The notes below the pieces were generated by a model. The model made no database searches. It had not been told where the DNA came from and worked only from the letters and a program-made list of their open reading frames with translations. Below are positions 6,615 through 14,093 of a DNA stretch of 32,945 nucleotides, piece by piece. The stretch covers positions 1-32,945 of the forward strand of contig CAMAYC010000050.1 of the NCBI GenBank assembly GCA_945862125.1, read 5' to 3'. This DNA is from Reyranella massiliensis 521. Its GTDB lineage: Bacteria > Pseudomonadota > Alphaproteobacteria > Reyranellales > Reyranellaceae. How positions within the stretch are numbered: position 1 is the first letter of the stretch; every line of letters starts with the position of its first letter. A program made the translations under genes and the position numbers.

Positions 6615-7355
6615 ATGACGACGGCGGACATCGCGTTCGGCCTGGCGGTGTTCCTGCTCGCTGGCACGGTCAAGGGCCTGGTCGGTCTCGGGCTGCCCAC
6701 GATCACCATCGCGCTCACGTCGCTCGTGCTGCCGCTTACGGAAGCGATTGCGCTGATCGCGTTGCCCACCATCTTCACCAACGTCTGGCAGGCCGCGGTC
6801 GGCGGTCAGTTCTGGGCCATCCTGCGCCGTCAGTGGCCGCTCATCGTGCCGTTGACGATTGTGCTCTATCTCACCGTGTGGCTGATCGGGCAGAAGGGCC
6901 CGAACTGGGCATTCCTCGTCCTGGCCGGCGTGCTGATCGTCTACAGCGGGCTCGGCCTGTTGCGCATTCGCCTTCACATCCATGCCGACCTGGAACGGTT
7001 TCTGGCGCCGGTGATCGGCGTCGCTTCGGGCTTCGTGGCCGGCCTCGTCGGCGTGCCGATCATCCCGCTGATGCCCTACCTGCAGGGGCTCGACATCAAG
7101 CCCTCCGAGCTGGTGCAAACCTTGGGGGTCGTGCTGTGCGCCACCTCGCTCACCCTCACCGCGTCGCTGCTCTTCTTTGGCCTCCTCGACGGGCCGCGTG
7201 CCATCGTGTCGGCGGCCGCCGTGGTGCCGGCGCTCGTCGGCATGTGGGTGGGCCAGCGGATCCGCCTGCGGCTGTCGGTCGAGCAGTTCCGCCTGGCCGT
7301 GCTGTGGGCCCTGCTGCTGACGGGCGTCTATACTTTCGCCAGCCGCGTGTTGTGA
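6615..7355 (+). CDS. TauE/SafE family membrane permease
   Basis: The 246-residue protein is almost entirely hydrophobic, with about seven to eight transmembrane segments. The opening FLLAGTVKGLVGLGLPTITI (about residues 11-30) is the hallmark repeat of TauE/SafE/YfcA permeases, echoed in the second half by SGFVAGLVGVPIIPLM. The family exports or imports sulfur-containing or organic anions (sulfite, sulfoacetate, other carboxylates); the substrate cannot be read from sequence. The ATG at 6615 is 4 bp after the ubiB stop, and longer in-frame starts would overlap ubiB. It sits between ubiB and coaBC, which are often closer neighbours in related genomes, so it looks like an insertion into an old block. 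Confidence 0.88.
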   Translation: MTTADIAFGLAVFLLAGTVKGLVGLGLPTITIALTSLVLPLTEAIALIALPTIFTNVWQAAVGGQFWAILRRQWPLIVPLTIVLYLTVWLIGQKGPNWAFLVLAGVLIVYSGLGLLRIRLHIHADLERFLAPVIGVASGFVAGLVGVPIIPLMPYLQGLDIKPSELVQTLGVVLCATSLTLTASLLFFGLLDGPRAIVSAAAVVPALVGMWVGQRIRLRLSVEQFRLAVLWALLLTGVYTFASRVL

Positions 7356-7368
7356 TATCCTGACAGGC

Positions 7369-8595
7369 ATGTTGCACGGCAAGCGTGTCCTGCTGATCGT
7401 CGCGGGCGGAATCGCGGCCTTCAAGTCGCTCGAACTCATTCGCCGGCTGCGCGAGCGTGGCGCGGCCGTGCGCTGCGTGGTCACCGAAGCCGGTGCCAAG
7501 TTCGTGACCCCGTTGTCGTTGCAGGCCCTGTCGGAGGACCGCGTCTATACCGACATGTTCTCGCTGACCGACGAGAGCGAGATGGGCCATATCCAGCTCT
7601 CGCGCGACGCCGACCTGCTGGTTGTGGCGCCCGCCACCGCAAATATCCTGGCCCGTATGGCGGGCGGCCTCGCCGACGACCTCGCTGCCACCGTCCTGCT
7701 GGCCACCGACAAGCCGGTGCTCGCCGCACCGGCGATGAATGTCCGCATGTGGACCCATGCCGCCACCGTCGCCAATGTCGAAATGCTGAAGAAGCGCGGC
7801 GTCACTTTCGTCGGTCCCAATGACGGCGCCATGGCCTGCAACGAACATGGCCCCGGCCGCATGTCGGAGCCGGCCGAAATCGTGGCCGCCATCGAGGCAC
7901 TGCTGACAAAGGACCAGCCACTGGCAGGCAAGCGCGCCCTGGTGACGTCGGGTCCGACGCGCGAGGCGATCGACCCGGTGCGCTACATTTCAAACCATTC
8001 CTCGGGCAAGCAGGGCCATGCCATCGCGGCGGCCCTGGCGCGGCTCGGCGCCCAGGTCACCCTGGTGAGTGGTCCGGTCGCCGTGGCCGACCCCCCTGGT
8101 GTGCGGACCCTCCACGTCGACTCGGCCGACCAGATGCTGGCCGCCTGTCTCGCCGCCGGCGACCTAGATGTCGCGGTCTGCGCGGCGGCAGTCGCCGACT
8201 GGAAAGTGACGCGGCCGGCCGGCGCCAAGATCAAGAAGAAGGCAGGTGCCCCGCCGCCGCCGCTCGAGCTTTCACCCAATCCGGACATTCTGGCCACGCT
8301 GTCGAAGCCCGGCCCCAGGCGCCCCGCTCTGGTCGTGGGCTTTGCCGCCGAGACCGAGAACCTGGTGGCCAATGCCATCGACAAGCGCGGCCGCAAGGGC
8401 TGCGACTGGATCGTGGCCAATGACGTGTCGCCGGCCACCGGCACTTTCGGTGGCGAACGCAACACGGTGCACCTGATCAGCACTGCCGGCGTCGAGGATT
8501 GGCCGACACTTTCCAAGGACGAGGTTGCGAACCGCCTCGCCGCGCGCATCGCGCTTCACCTGGCCCGCCCGCGGTCGGCGGAAGCGGCGGAGTAG
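7369..8595 (+). CDS. coaBC: bifunctional phosphopantothenoylcysteine decarboxylase/phosphopantothenate-cysteine ligase CoaBC
   Basis: The 408-residue protein carries out two consecutive steps of coenzyme A synthesis: joining 4'-phosphopantothenate to cysteine, then decarboxylation to 4'-phosphopantetheine. The N-terminal flavoprotein (CoaC, about 1-180) shows [11 protein letters not shown], the catalytic histidine H74 in EMGHIQLSR, the PAMN motif (121-124) and the flexible flap [10 protein letters not shown] with C157. The C-terminal ligase (CoaB, about 185-400) starts with [18 protein letters not shown] and contains AAVADWKV and KIKK, typical of the ligase active site. It starts 13 bp after the permease stop, in the same operon as dut. 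Confidence 0.96.
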   Translation: MLHGKRVLLIVAGGIAAFKSLELIRRLRERGAAVRCVVTEAGAKFVTPLSLQALSEDRVYTDMFSLTDESEMGHIQLSRDADLLVVAPATANILARMAGGLADDLAATVLLATDKPVLAAPAMNVRMWTHAATVANVEMLKKRGVTFVGPNDGAMACNEHGPGRMSEPAEIVAAIEALLTKDQPLAGKRALVTSGPTREAIDPVRYISNHSSGKQGHAIAAALARLGAQVTLVSGPVAVADPPGVRTLHVDSADQMLAACLAAGDLDVAVCAAAVADWKVTRPAGAKIKKKAGAPPPPLELSPNPDILATLSKPGPRRPALVVGFAAETENLVANAIDKRGRKGCDWIVANDVSPATGTFGGERNTVHLISTAGVEDWPTLSKDEVANRLAARIALHLARPRSAEAAE

Positions 8596-8602
8596 CAAGT
8601 CC

Positions 8603-9115
8603 ATGAACGGTGTCGAAAGCGTCGAGATCGAGGTTGTGCGGCTGCCCCATGGAAGGGACCTCGCCCTGCCCGACTACGCGACAAGCGCTGCGGCCGGCGC
8701 CGACCTCCTGGCCGCCATCGACGGCGAGATCGAGCTGGGGTCGCTCGAGCGGAAGATCGTCCCGACGGGGATTTCGCTGGCATTGCCGGTCGGTTTCGAG
8801 GCCCAGGTGCGGCCGCGGTCCGGCTTGGCGGCCAAGAACGGGATCACCGTGGCCAATGCCCCCGGCACCATCGATGCCGATTATCGCGGCGAAGTAGGCG
8901 TGATCCTCATCAATCTCAGCCGCGAGCCATTCAAGATCACGCGCGGCATGCGAATTGCACAATTGGTCATCGCCCGGCATGCCCGGGCAGTCTGGCGGGA
9001 AGTCGGCGAACTCGATCGGACGGCGCGTGGTGCCGGCGGCTTTGGATCAACGGGTGTTTTGACCGGGGACGGGACGCCGGCTGACAAAATGGCGGGGTCG
9101 GCGCCGAGGGCCTGA
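8603..9115 (+). CDS. dut: deoxyuridine 5'-triphosphate nucleotidohydrolase (dUTPase)
   Basis: The 170-residue protein is a homotrimeric dUTPase that hydrolyses dUTP to dUMP and pyrophosphate, keeping uracil out of DNA and supplying dTMP synthesis. The five conserved motifs are visible in order: [10 protein letters not shown] (motif 1), [11 protein letters not shown] (motif 2), [12 protein letters not shown] with the catalytic Asp (motif 3), RIAQLVIA (motif 4) and the C-terminal [10 protein letters not shown] (motif 5, which closes over the active site). The protein runs about 20 residues beyond motif 5, a slightly long tail. The ATG at 8603 lies 7 bp after the coaBC stop; coaBC-dut is a common alphaproteobacterial pair. 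Confidence 0.96.
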   Translation: MNGVESVEIEVVRLPHGRDLALPDYATSAAAGADLLAAIDGEIELGSLERKIVPTGISLALPVGFEAQVRPRSGLAAKNGITVANAPGTIDADYRGEVGVILINLSREPFKITRGMRIAQLVIARHARAVWREVGELDRTARGAGGFGSTGVLTGDGTPADKMAGSAPRA

Positions 9116-9127
9116 GGAGACCGGGGA

Positions 9128-9586
9128 ATGCCGCGGCTCAGCAAGAAGACGATGTTCGCTCTCGAGGCGGTGCTCGACGTGGCTTTCCACGTCGGCGAGC
9201 ACCCGGTGCGCAGCAGTGACATCACGGAACGCCAGCGCATCCCCAAACGCTATCTCGAACAGGTCCTGCAGCATCTGGTTCGCGCCGGCATCCTGTCGGG
9301 CAAGCGCGGTCCGCGGGGCGGTTATCGCCTTGGCCGCGACCGGACGCAGATCACGGTCGGCGAGGTCGTGCGCGTCGTGCGCAATCTCGAGGCCGAGACC
9401 GAACCCAACGATCCATCGGTCGGCTCGCCACTGGCCCACGAGGTGGTGTGGCCGGTGTGGGAGAAGCTGCGCGACGGCATGATGGCGCAGCTCGACGGCA
9501 TCTCGATCGACGATCTCTGCCGCCAGGCCCGCGACAAAGGGCTCGACGCCCATTCCGATTCGGCGGCGCGTCAGGTCGTTCTCTGA
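9128..9586 (+). CDS. Rrf2 family transcriptional regulator
   Basis: The 152-residue protein has the Rrf2 winged-helix layout: an N-terminal helix (KKTMFALEAVLDVAFH), a recognition region (ITERQRIPKRYLEQVLQHLVRAGIL, about 32-56) and the wing (GKRGPRGGYRLGRD, about 59-72), then a dimerisation helix. IscR- and NsrR-type members bind an Fe-S cluster through three cysteines between the wing and the last helix; here that region has none, and the only cysteine (DLCRQ) is near the C-terminus. It therefore probably senses something other than Fe-S status, as in the CymR branch. It follows dut by 12 bp and precedes a CMD-fold gene. Confidence 0.85.
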   Translation: MPRLSKKTMFALEAVLDVAFHVGEHPVRSSDITERQRIPKRYLEQVLQHLVRAGILSGKRGPRGGYRLGRDRTQITVGEVVRVVRNLEAETEPNDPSVGSPLAHEVVWPVWEKLRDGMMAQLDGISIDDLCRQARDKGLDAHSDSAARQVVL

Positions 9587-9637
9587 AATTTCCTGCGCTA
9601 TGCTCGTCCGTCACTTCATGAACGGAGGAGCAAGACC

Positions 9638-10066
9638 ATGGCTGCGGCCAAAGCTAAAGCGAAGAAAGCCAAACCCAACCCGCGCAACAAGAAGCTGTAC
9701 GACGACGGCATGAAGATGCGCAAAGCCGTGCTTGGTGCGGCTTACGTCGACAACTCGCTGGCCGGCGCCGCCAACGACGACTTCATGATGGCGTTCCAGG
9801 ACATCACGACCGAGTATTGCTGGGGCTATGCCTGGACGCGGCCGGGCCTCTCGAAGAAGTCGCGCTCGATGCTGAACCTCGCGATGCTGGCGGCGCTGAA
9901 CCGTGGCCCCGAGCTCAAGCTCCATATCAACGGCGCGCTGAACAACGGTCTGACCAAGGAAGAGATCAAGGAAATCTTCCTGCAGGTCGCGATCTATTGC
10001 GGCATTCCGGCCAGCCTCGACGCCTTCAAGACGGCGAGCGGCGTGTTCAAGGAACGCGGCATCTAA
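9638..10066 (+). CDS. carboxymuconolactone decarboxylase family protein
   Basis: The 142-residue protein shows the CMD/AhpD-like all-helical fold: LNLAMLAALNRGPELKLHIN (about residues 80-99) followed by GALNNGLTKEEIKEIFLQVA and YCGIPASLDAFKTA is the typical core of 4-carboxymuconolactone decarboxylase-type proteins (PcaC-like). The AhpD-type CxxC redox pair is absent, so peroxidase activity is unlikely. The first 17 residues are Lys/Ala-rich (MAAAKAKAKKAKPNPRNK), an extension outside the fold. A strong GGAGGAG Shine-Dalgarno precedes the ATG. No other protocatechuate-pathway gene is nearby, so a decarboxylase role in aromatic catabolism is not supported by context. Confidence 0.82.
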   Translation: MAAAKAKAKKAKPNPRNKKLYDDGMKMRKAVLGAAYVDNSLAGAANDDFMMAFQDITTEYCWGYAWTRPGLSKKSRSMLNLAMLAALNRGPELKLHINGALNNGLTKEEIKEIFLQVAIYCGIPASLDAFKTASGVFKERGI

Positions 10067-10086
10067 GGCCACGGGTTTCGTCCGGC

Positions 10087-10133
10087 CGGCGCAGAGCGCG
10101 GTGAGGGCCAGGCCCTCATCGCGCTCTGCGCTG
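10087..10133. repeat. long near-perfect hairpin (about 22-bp stem) after the CMD gene
   Basis: GCGCAGAGCGCG (10089-10100) pairs with CGCGCTCTGCGC (10120-10131), a G-U pair follows, and TGAGGGC (102-108 of this kilobase) pairs with GCCCTCA (112-118) around a CAG loop; two more outer pairs bring the span to 10087-10133. No T-run follows on either strand. It occupies most of the 105-bp spacer before the next gene and could act as a non-canonical terminator, an mRNA 3' stabiliser or a palindromic repeat unit. Confidence 0.8.
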
Positions 10134-10171
10134 CCATTGTATGATTGCGATCTCACTGCTGGGGCTTGTTC

Positions 10172-11089
10172 ATGACCGCATCTCCGCTGGTACCTCCCGC
10201 CACCATCGCCTTTCTCGGGCTCGGCATGATGGGCCGCCCGATGGCGGCGCGCCTCGCCGGCGCCGGCTTCAAGCTCCGTGTGTTCGACGTCTCGCAGAAG
10301 GCCGTTTCCGACTTCGTCGGCGCCCATCCTGGCGCGCTGGCCACTGCCTCGGCCAAAGCCGCGGCCGAGGGCGCCGATGCACTGATCACCATGCTGCCCG
10401 ACGGCAAGATCGTGCGGCAGGCGCTGATCGAGGGCCGCGATGCCGCCGTCGAGGGCCTCCAGGCCGGTGCGCTGGTCATGGATATGAGTTCGTCCAATCC
10501 GGTGGACACCCAGAAACTCGCGCGCGATCTCGCCAGCCGCGGCGTGGCCCTGCTCGATGCGCCGGTTTCGGGCGGCGTGAAGCGCGCCCTGGACGGTACG
10601 CTCAGCATCATGGTCGGCGGCACCGCCGCCGATCTCGAACGGGTGCGGCCTGTCTTCGGCGCCATGGGCAAGACCATTACGCTGTGCGGCCCGGCCGGTG
10701 CCGGCCATACGTTGAAAGCGCTCAACAATTATCTCTCGGCCGCCGGCCTGGTTGCCATGTGCGAGGCGCTGGTGGTGGGAGAGGCCTTCGGGCTCGACCC
10801 CGGGACCATGGTCGATGTTTTCAACACCTCGACGGGCAAGAGCAACGCTACCGAGGTGAAGGGGCGGCAGTTCGTCGTGCCGCGCAACTTCGTCGCCGGC
10901 TTCACGACGGCGCTGATGGCCAAGGACCTGCGCACCGCCGGCGATGTCGCCACGCATCTCAAGCTCAAGGTGCCGAACCTCGAGCAGGCCGTGGCCTATT
11001 GGACTGCCGCCGACGGCAAGCTGGGCAAGGGCGCCGACCATACCGAGATCTTCCGCTACGCCGAAATGCTGGCCGAGGAGGAGCCATGA
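10172..11089 (+). CDS. NAD(P)-dependent beta-hydroxyacid dehydrogenase (3-hydroxyisobutyrate dehydrogenase family)
   Basis: The 305-residue protein has the two-domain structure of 3-hydroxyisobutyrate/tartronate semialdehyde dehydrogenases. The Rossmann domain opens with FLGLGMMGRPMAARL (GLGMMG at 16-21); ITMLPDGK and MDMSSSNP follow. The substrate-binding motif is DAPVSGG (129-135), and the catalytic lysine is K182 in GHTLKALNNYLSA. The helical domain ends near FNTSTGKSNAT and a KDLRTA segment. The exact hydroxyacid cannot be told from sequence. The ATG at 10172 is preferred over a TTG at 10145, which would add nine unrelated residues. It lies behind the long hairpin and may have its own promoter. 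Confidence 0.88.
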   Translation: MTASPLVPPATIAFLGLGMMGRPMAARLAGAGFKLRVFDVSQKAVSDFVGAHPGALATASAKAAAEGADALITMLPDGKIVRQALIEGRDAAVEGLQAGALVMDMSSSNPVDTQKLARDLASRGVALLDAPVSGGVKRALDGTLSIMVGGTAADLERVRPVFGAMGKTITLCGPAGAGHTLKALNNYLSAAGLVAMCEALVVGEAFGLDPGTMVDVFNTSTGKSNATEVKGRQFVVPRNFVAGFTTALMAKDLRTAGDVATHLKLKVPNLEQAVAYWTAADGKLGKGADHTEIFRYAEMLAEEEP

Positions 11090-11116
11090 TCCAGCCGAAC
11101 ACCGGCCGGTAACCCT

Positions 11117-11145
11117 TTGACAGACCAGGGTCGCGTCCCTATATA
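11117..11145 (+). promoter_or_regulatory. sigma70-type promoter of rho
   Basis: A perfect -35 TTGACA (11117-11122) and a -10 TATATA (11140-11145) are separated by exactly 17 bp. It lies 28 bp after the dehydrogenase stop and 143 bp before the rho start. This is the best promoter match seen in the window; transcription should start near 11152. Confidence 0.8.
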
Positions 11146-11288
11146 GGCGCCACCTAGGGCCCTTGGCGCCGCCTCCCCGGCGGTGATCGACGGGGCCCAC
11201 CCAAGTACGACACAGCGCTTTTTCAGTCAGGTTTGACCGTTCCGGTCGCCGAAGCGCGTGCGTCATTCCCACCTCGGAACGAAGACCC
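11146..11288 (+). promoter_or_regulatory. structured 5' leader of rho
   Basis: About 140 nt separate the promoter from the rho ATG. The start can fold into GGCGCCA/TGGCGCC (11146-11152 with 11164-11170) and CCGCC/GGCGG (11069-offset +100: 11169-11173 with 11179-11183), followed by a less structured, pyrimidine-containing stretch up to the start codon. Rho is autoregulated in well-studied bacteria by Rho-dependent termination in its own leader; the length and the unstructured 3' part fit that, but the mechanism is inference here. Confidence 0.4.
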
Positions 11289-12668
11289 ATGAATCTCCAA
11301 GACCTGAAGAAGAAGAAGCCCCCCGAACTCCTGGCCTTCGCCGAAGAGCAGGGCGTCGAGGGCGCGGCCATGATGCGCCGCCAGGAACTGATGTTCGCAA
11401 TCCTCCAGAAGCTGGCGGCGGCCGACCAGGCCATCTTCGGCGTCGGCACCATCGAGGTGCTGCCCGACGGCTTCGGCTACCTCCGCTCGATGGAAGCCAA
11501 CTACCTGCCGGGCGCCGACGACATTTACATCAGCCCGACCCAGGTGCGCCGTTTCGGCCTTCGTACCGGCGACACGGTGGAAGGCGAGATCCGGGCGCCC
11601 AAGGACGGCGAGCGCTACTTCGCCATGGTCCAGATCAACAAGATCAACTTCGACGATCCCGAGGCGCTGCGTCATCGCATCAACTTCGACAGCCTGACGC
11701 CGCTCTACCCTGACGAAAAGCTGAAGCTCGAGATGGACGGCGGCGCTGCCGTCATGGCGCCGGCCATCAAGGAAGAAGAGGGTGGCGCCCGCGCCACCTC
11801 GTCGGGCCGCGTCAGTTCGAGGCGCACAACCGGCACGCTCACCAAGAAGGCGAGCTCCTCGCCGCAGCAGCAGCTCGATATCTCGACCCGCGTCATCGAC
11901 CTGATCGCGCCGATCGGCAAGGGCCAGCGCGCTCTGATCGTGTCGCCGCCGCGCACCGGCAAGACGGTGCTGCTGCAGAACATCGCGCACGCCATCACTG
12001 CCAACAATCCCGAAGTCTTCCTGATGGTGCTGCTCGTCGATGAGCGTCCCGAGGAAGTGACCGACATGCAGCGCACGGTGAAGGGCGAGGTCGTCAGCTC
12101 GACCTTCGACGAGCCGGCCTCGCGGCACGTTGCCGTCGCGGAAATGGTGATCGAGAAGGCCAAGCGCCTCGTCGAACACAAGAAGGACGTGGTGATCCTG
12201 CTGGATTCCATCACGAGGCTGGGTCGCGCCTACAACACCGTGGTGCCGAGCTCCGGCAAGGTGCTGACCGGCGGTGTCGACGCCAACGCGCTGCAGCGTC
12301 CCAAGCGCTTCTTCGGCGCGGCGCGCAACATCGAGGAAGGTGGCTCTCTCACCATCATCGCGACCGCCCTGATCGATACCGGCAGCCGCATGGACGAAGT
12401 CATCTTCGAGGAGTTCAAGGGCACCGGTAACTCGGAAATCATCCTCGACCGCAAGGTCTCCGACAAGCGCACCTTCCCGGCGATCGACATCACCAAGTCG
12501 GGCACCCGCAAGGAAGAGCTGCTGGTCGATCGCGCCACGCTCAGCAAGATGTGGGTGCTGCGTCGCATCCTCATGCCGATGGGTGCGGTGGATGCCATCG
12601 AATTCCTGCTCGACAAGCTGCGCACCGCCAAGACCAACAACGACTTCTTCAGCTCGATGAATCAATAG
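11289..12668 (+). CDS. rho: transcription termination factor Rho
   Basis: Rho is a ring-shaped hexameric RNA translocase that releases RNA polymerase. The N-terminal helical domain ([20 protein letters not shown]) and the cold-shock-like RNA-binding domain ([28 protein letters not shown]) are intact. The ATPase domain contains Walker A SPPRTGKT (219-226, K225), the [12 protein letters not shown] segment, Walker [11 protein letters not shown], the Q-loop-like [11 protein letters not shown] and the arginine-finger region GTRKEELL. The protein has 459 residues against 419 in E. coli. The surplus is mainly an insertion of about 40 residues between the RNA-binding and ATPase domains (around 152-195), rich in Ala, Ser, Thr, Arg and Lys and probably disordered. 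Promoter and terminator both lie next to the gene, so it is monocistronic. Confidence 0.97.
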   Translation: MNLQDLKKKKPPELLAFAEEQGVEGAAMMRRQELMFAILQKLAAADQAIFGVGTIEVLPDGFGYLRSMEANYLPGADDIYISPTQVRRFGLRTGDTVEGEIRAPKDGERYFAMVQINKINFDDPEALRHRINFDSLTPLYPDEKLKLEMDGGAAVMAPAIKEEEGGARATSSGRVSSRRTTGTLTKKASSSPQQQLDISTRVIDLIAPIGKGQRALIVSPPRTGKTVLLQNIAHAITANNPEVFLMVLLVDERPEEVTDMQRTVKGEVVSSTFDEPASRHVAVAEMVIEKAKRLVEHKKDVVILLDSITRLGRAYNTVVPSSGKVLTGGVDANALQRPKRFFGAARNIEEGGSLTIIATALIDTGSRMDEVIFEEFKGTGNSEIILDRKVSDKRTFPAIDITKSGTRKEELLVDRATLSKMWVLRRILMPMGAVDAIEFLLDKLRTAKTNNDFFSSMNQ

Positions 12669-12687
12669 GGCGCGCTCCTGCGCGCCC
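12668..12687 (+). terminator. GC hairpin at the rho stop codon, no U-tract
   Basis: GGGCGCGC (12668-12675) and GCGCGCCC (12680-12687) form a perfect 8-bp stem with a TCCT loop starting on the last base of the rho stop codon. No T-run follows, so it may protect the 3' end or pause polymerase rather than terminate alone. Confidence 0.4.
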
Positions 12688-12751
12688 TGGCGGGCAACAG
12701 GCGCTGTAATCAGCGCCGAGAGCCCGCACGGTTCAGAATGGATGAGAACTC

Positions 12752-12783
12752 AAAAGAGCGCCACGGGAGTGGCGCTCTCTTTA
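12752..12783. terminator. bidirectional intrinsic terminator between rho and the thioesterase gene
   Basis: AGAGCGCCAC (12755-12764) and GTGGCGCTCT (12769-12778) form a perfect 10-bp stem around GGGA. On the plus strand CTTT follows, and on the minus strand the upstream AAAA becomes a U-tract. It therefore serves rho on one side and the minus-strand operon ending at 12781 on the other; it touches the thioesterase stop codon. Confidence 0.75.
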
Positions 12784-13200
12784 CGAGCGGTCACCCGTCC
12801 GTGCGAACACCGCGCTCGCGTGCACGATCCGCTCGTCGCCGACCTTGAGGTAGCAGTTGGCGAAGGCCAATCGCCCGCCGACCTTGTGCACGTCGACATG
12901 GGCCTCGACCCAGTCGCCGATCTTGGCCGAACCTGCAAAGTCGGCTTTCACACTGGCCGTCGTCAGCATCGGCGACGGCGTCTGGCTGCGGGTCGTGCGA
13001 TAGCCCAGGGCGATGTCGCACAACGTCATCAGCAGGCCACCATGGGCGATGCCGCGGGCGTTGGCATGCTTGGGCTGGATGCGGAGACCGACAACGAACG
13101 TGCCGTCGTCGTTCTCGCGATAGAAGAACGGCCCGTTGTGGTCGAGGAACGGGCTGGTGCGGAACAGCGGTTTGAATCCGGGAGGCGGATTGCTTTCCAT
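12781..13200 (-). CDS. PaaI family hotdog-fold thioesterase
   Basis: The 139-residue protein fits the single hotdog domain of PaaI/YbgC-like acyl-CoA thioesterases. The central-helix motif ARGIAHGGLLMTLCDIALG (about residues 48-66, with HGG) is the family signature; strands follow in TTASVKADFAGSAKIGDWVEA and HASAVFARTG. Members hydrolyse acyl- or aryl-CoA esters in the cytosol; the exact substrate is unknown. The start is 2 bp after the aroE stop, so it is the last gene of a maf-aroE-thioesterase run. Confidence 0.85.
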   Translation of the reverse strand: MESNPPPGFKPLFRTSPFLDHNGPFFYRENDDGTFVVGLRIQPKHANARGIAHGGLLMTLCDIALGYRTTRSQTPSPMLTTASVKADFAGSAKIGDWVEAHVDVHKVGGRLAFANCYLKVGDERIVHASAVFARTGDRS

Positions 13201-13202
13201 TG

Positions 13203-14093
13203 TCAGGCCCCGAGATCGGCTGCAGTCACGTGGCGTTGCTCGGCGCTGACCTCGACCTTGACGCCGAACCAGGCCTCGAACCCCGGCCGACCCTGATGAA
13301 GCAGCATGCCTAGTCCGTCGACGCAGCGATTGCCGCGGCCCCGTGCCTCGGCAAGCAGCGCCGTCTCGAGTGGCACATAGACGATATCGTAGACGATAGC
13401 GCTGCGCGGGAGCTTTGCCAGATCGATGTCGAGCGGCGGCTGCCCCTTCATGCCGAGTGATGTGGTGTTGACCAGCAGAGTCGCGCCGTCGAGCAAGTCG
13501 GCCCGCTCATCCCAGGAGCCGATGACGATCCTGCGGCCATCATTGGGCGTGAGCGCCACACCCAGGTCGATCGCGGTTTCCCGCGTACGGTTGACCAGTC
13601 TCAACTCGGGCACCTCAGCGTCGACCAGACTTGCGACCACGGCTCGGGCGGCGCCCCCTGCGCCCAGCACGACGACGGGCCCTGCCTCGCCGCGCCAGTG
13701 CGGGGCATTGTAGCGGAGCGCCTCGAGAAACCCGAAGCCGTCGGTGTTGCGGCCTACCAGCGTACCGTCGGCCTGTTTGACCACGGTATTCACCGCGCCG
13801 ATTCGCTGCGCGCCCGGATCGATACGGTCGAGCAGCGGCATGATCTCGATCTTGTGAGGCAAAGTCAGGTTGCAGCCGCGCGCATTGGGCGTGCGCCGAA
13901 GAAAGGTCACCAGCTCTTCCAGCGCGGCGCGCTTGGGCTCGACCGGCAAGCGGCCGTAATGGCCTTCGATACGATGCTGCTTCAGCCAGTAGCCGTGCAG
14001 CGCCGGCGAACGCGAATGCTCGATCGGCCAGCCGACGATGGCGGCGAAGGGCCGGCCGGCCGCTTCGGCCACGAGTGCGTCGTATGCGTTCAT
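13203..14093 (-). CDS. aroE: shikimate dehydrogenase (NADP+)
   Basis: The 296-residue enzyme reduces 3-dehydroshikimate to shikimate in aromatic amino-acid synthesis. The substrate domain shows GWPIEHSRSPALHGYWL (21-37) and NLTLPHK with catalytic K81; the second catalytic residue is D118 in GRNTDGFGF. The NADP domain has VVLGAGGAARAVV and an NRT motif (LVNRTRE) typical of NADP preference. The C-terminal GMLLHQGRPGFEAWFG is the usual family ending. The ATG at 14093 shares an ATGA overlap with the maf stop, implying coupled translation. Confidence 0.95.
   Translation of the reverse strand: MNAYDALVAEAAGRPFAAIVGWPIEHSRSPALHGYWLKQHRIEGHYGRLPVEPKRAALEELVTFLRRTPNARGCNLTLPHKIEIMPLLDRIDPGAQRIGAVNTVVKQADGTLVGRNTDGFGFLEALRYNAPHWRGEAGPVVVLGAGGAARAVVASLVDAEVPELRLVNRTRETAIDLGVALTPNDGRRIVIGSWDERADLLDGATLLVNTTSLGMKGQPPLDIDLAKLPRSAIVYDIVYVPLETALLAEARGRGNRCVDGLGMLLHQGRPGFEAWFGVKVEVSAEQRHVTAADLGA

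Noticed and set aside
4277-6781. Long minus-strand open frame continuing upstream of the dehalogenase-like gene through ubiE and ubiB
   Set aside because: It is antisense to two certain genes, its translation is Gln/His/Asp-rich with no domain, and the real gene has its own start and ribosome site at 4276. High GC content suppresses stops in this frame.
7369-7501. Idea that the flap Cys region of CoaBC ([10 protein letters not shown]) marks a defective enzyme
   Set aside because: The Cys is present and Asn for Gly next to it is a normal variation; all other motifs of both domains are intact.
11086-11112. Eight-codon frame overlapping the dehydrogenase stop by ATGA
   Set aside because: Too short and with no leader-peptide feature such as a codon run; it sits before the rho promoter, so it is not part of the rho leader.
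9611-11452. 613-codon minus-strand frame
   Set aside because: Antisense to the CMD and dehydrogenase genes; no recognisable domain and no ribosome site; explained by GC-rich codon bias.
11223-12665. 480-codon minus-strand frame across rho
   Set aside because: Exact antisense of rho, with His/Asp/Gln-rich translation typical of a shadow frame.
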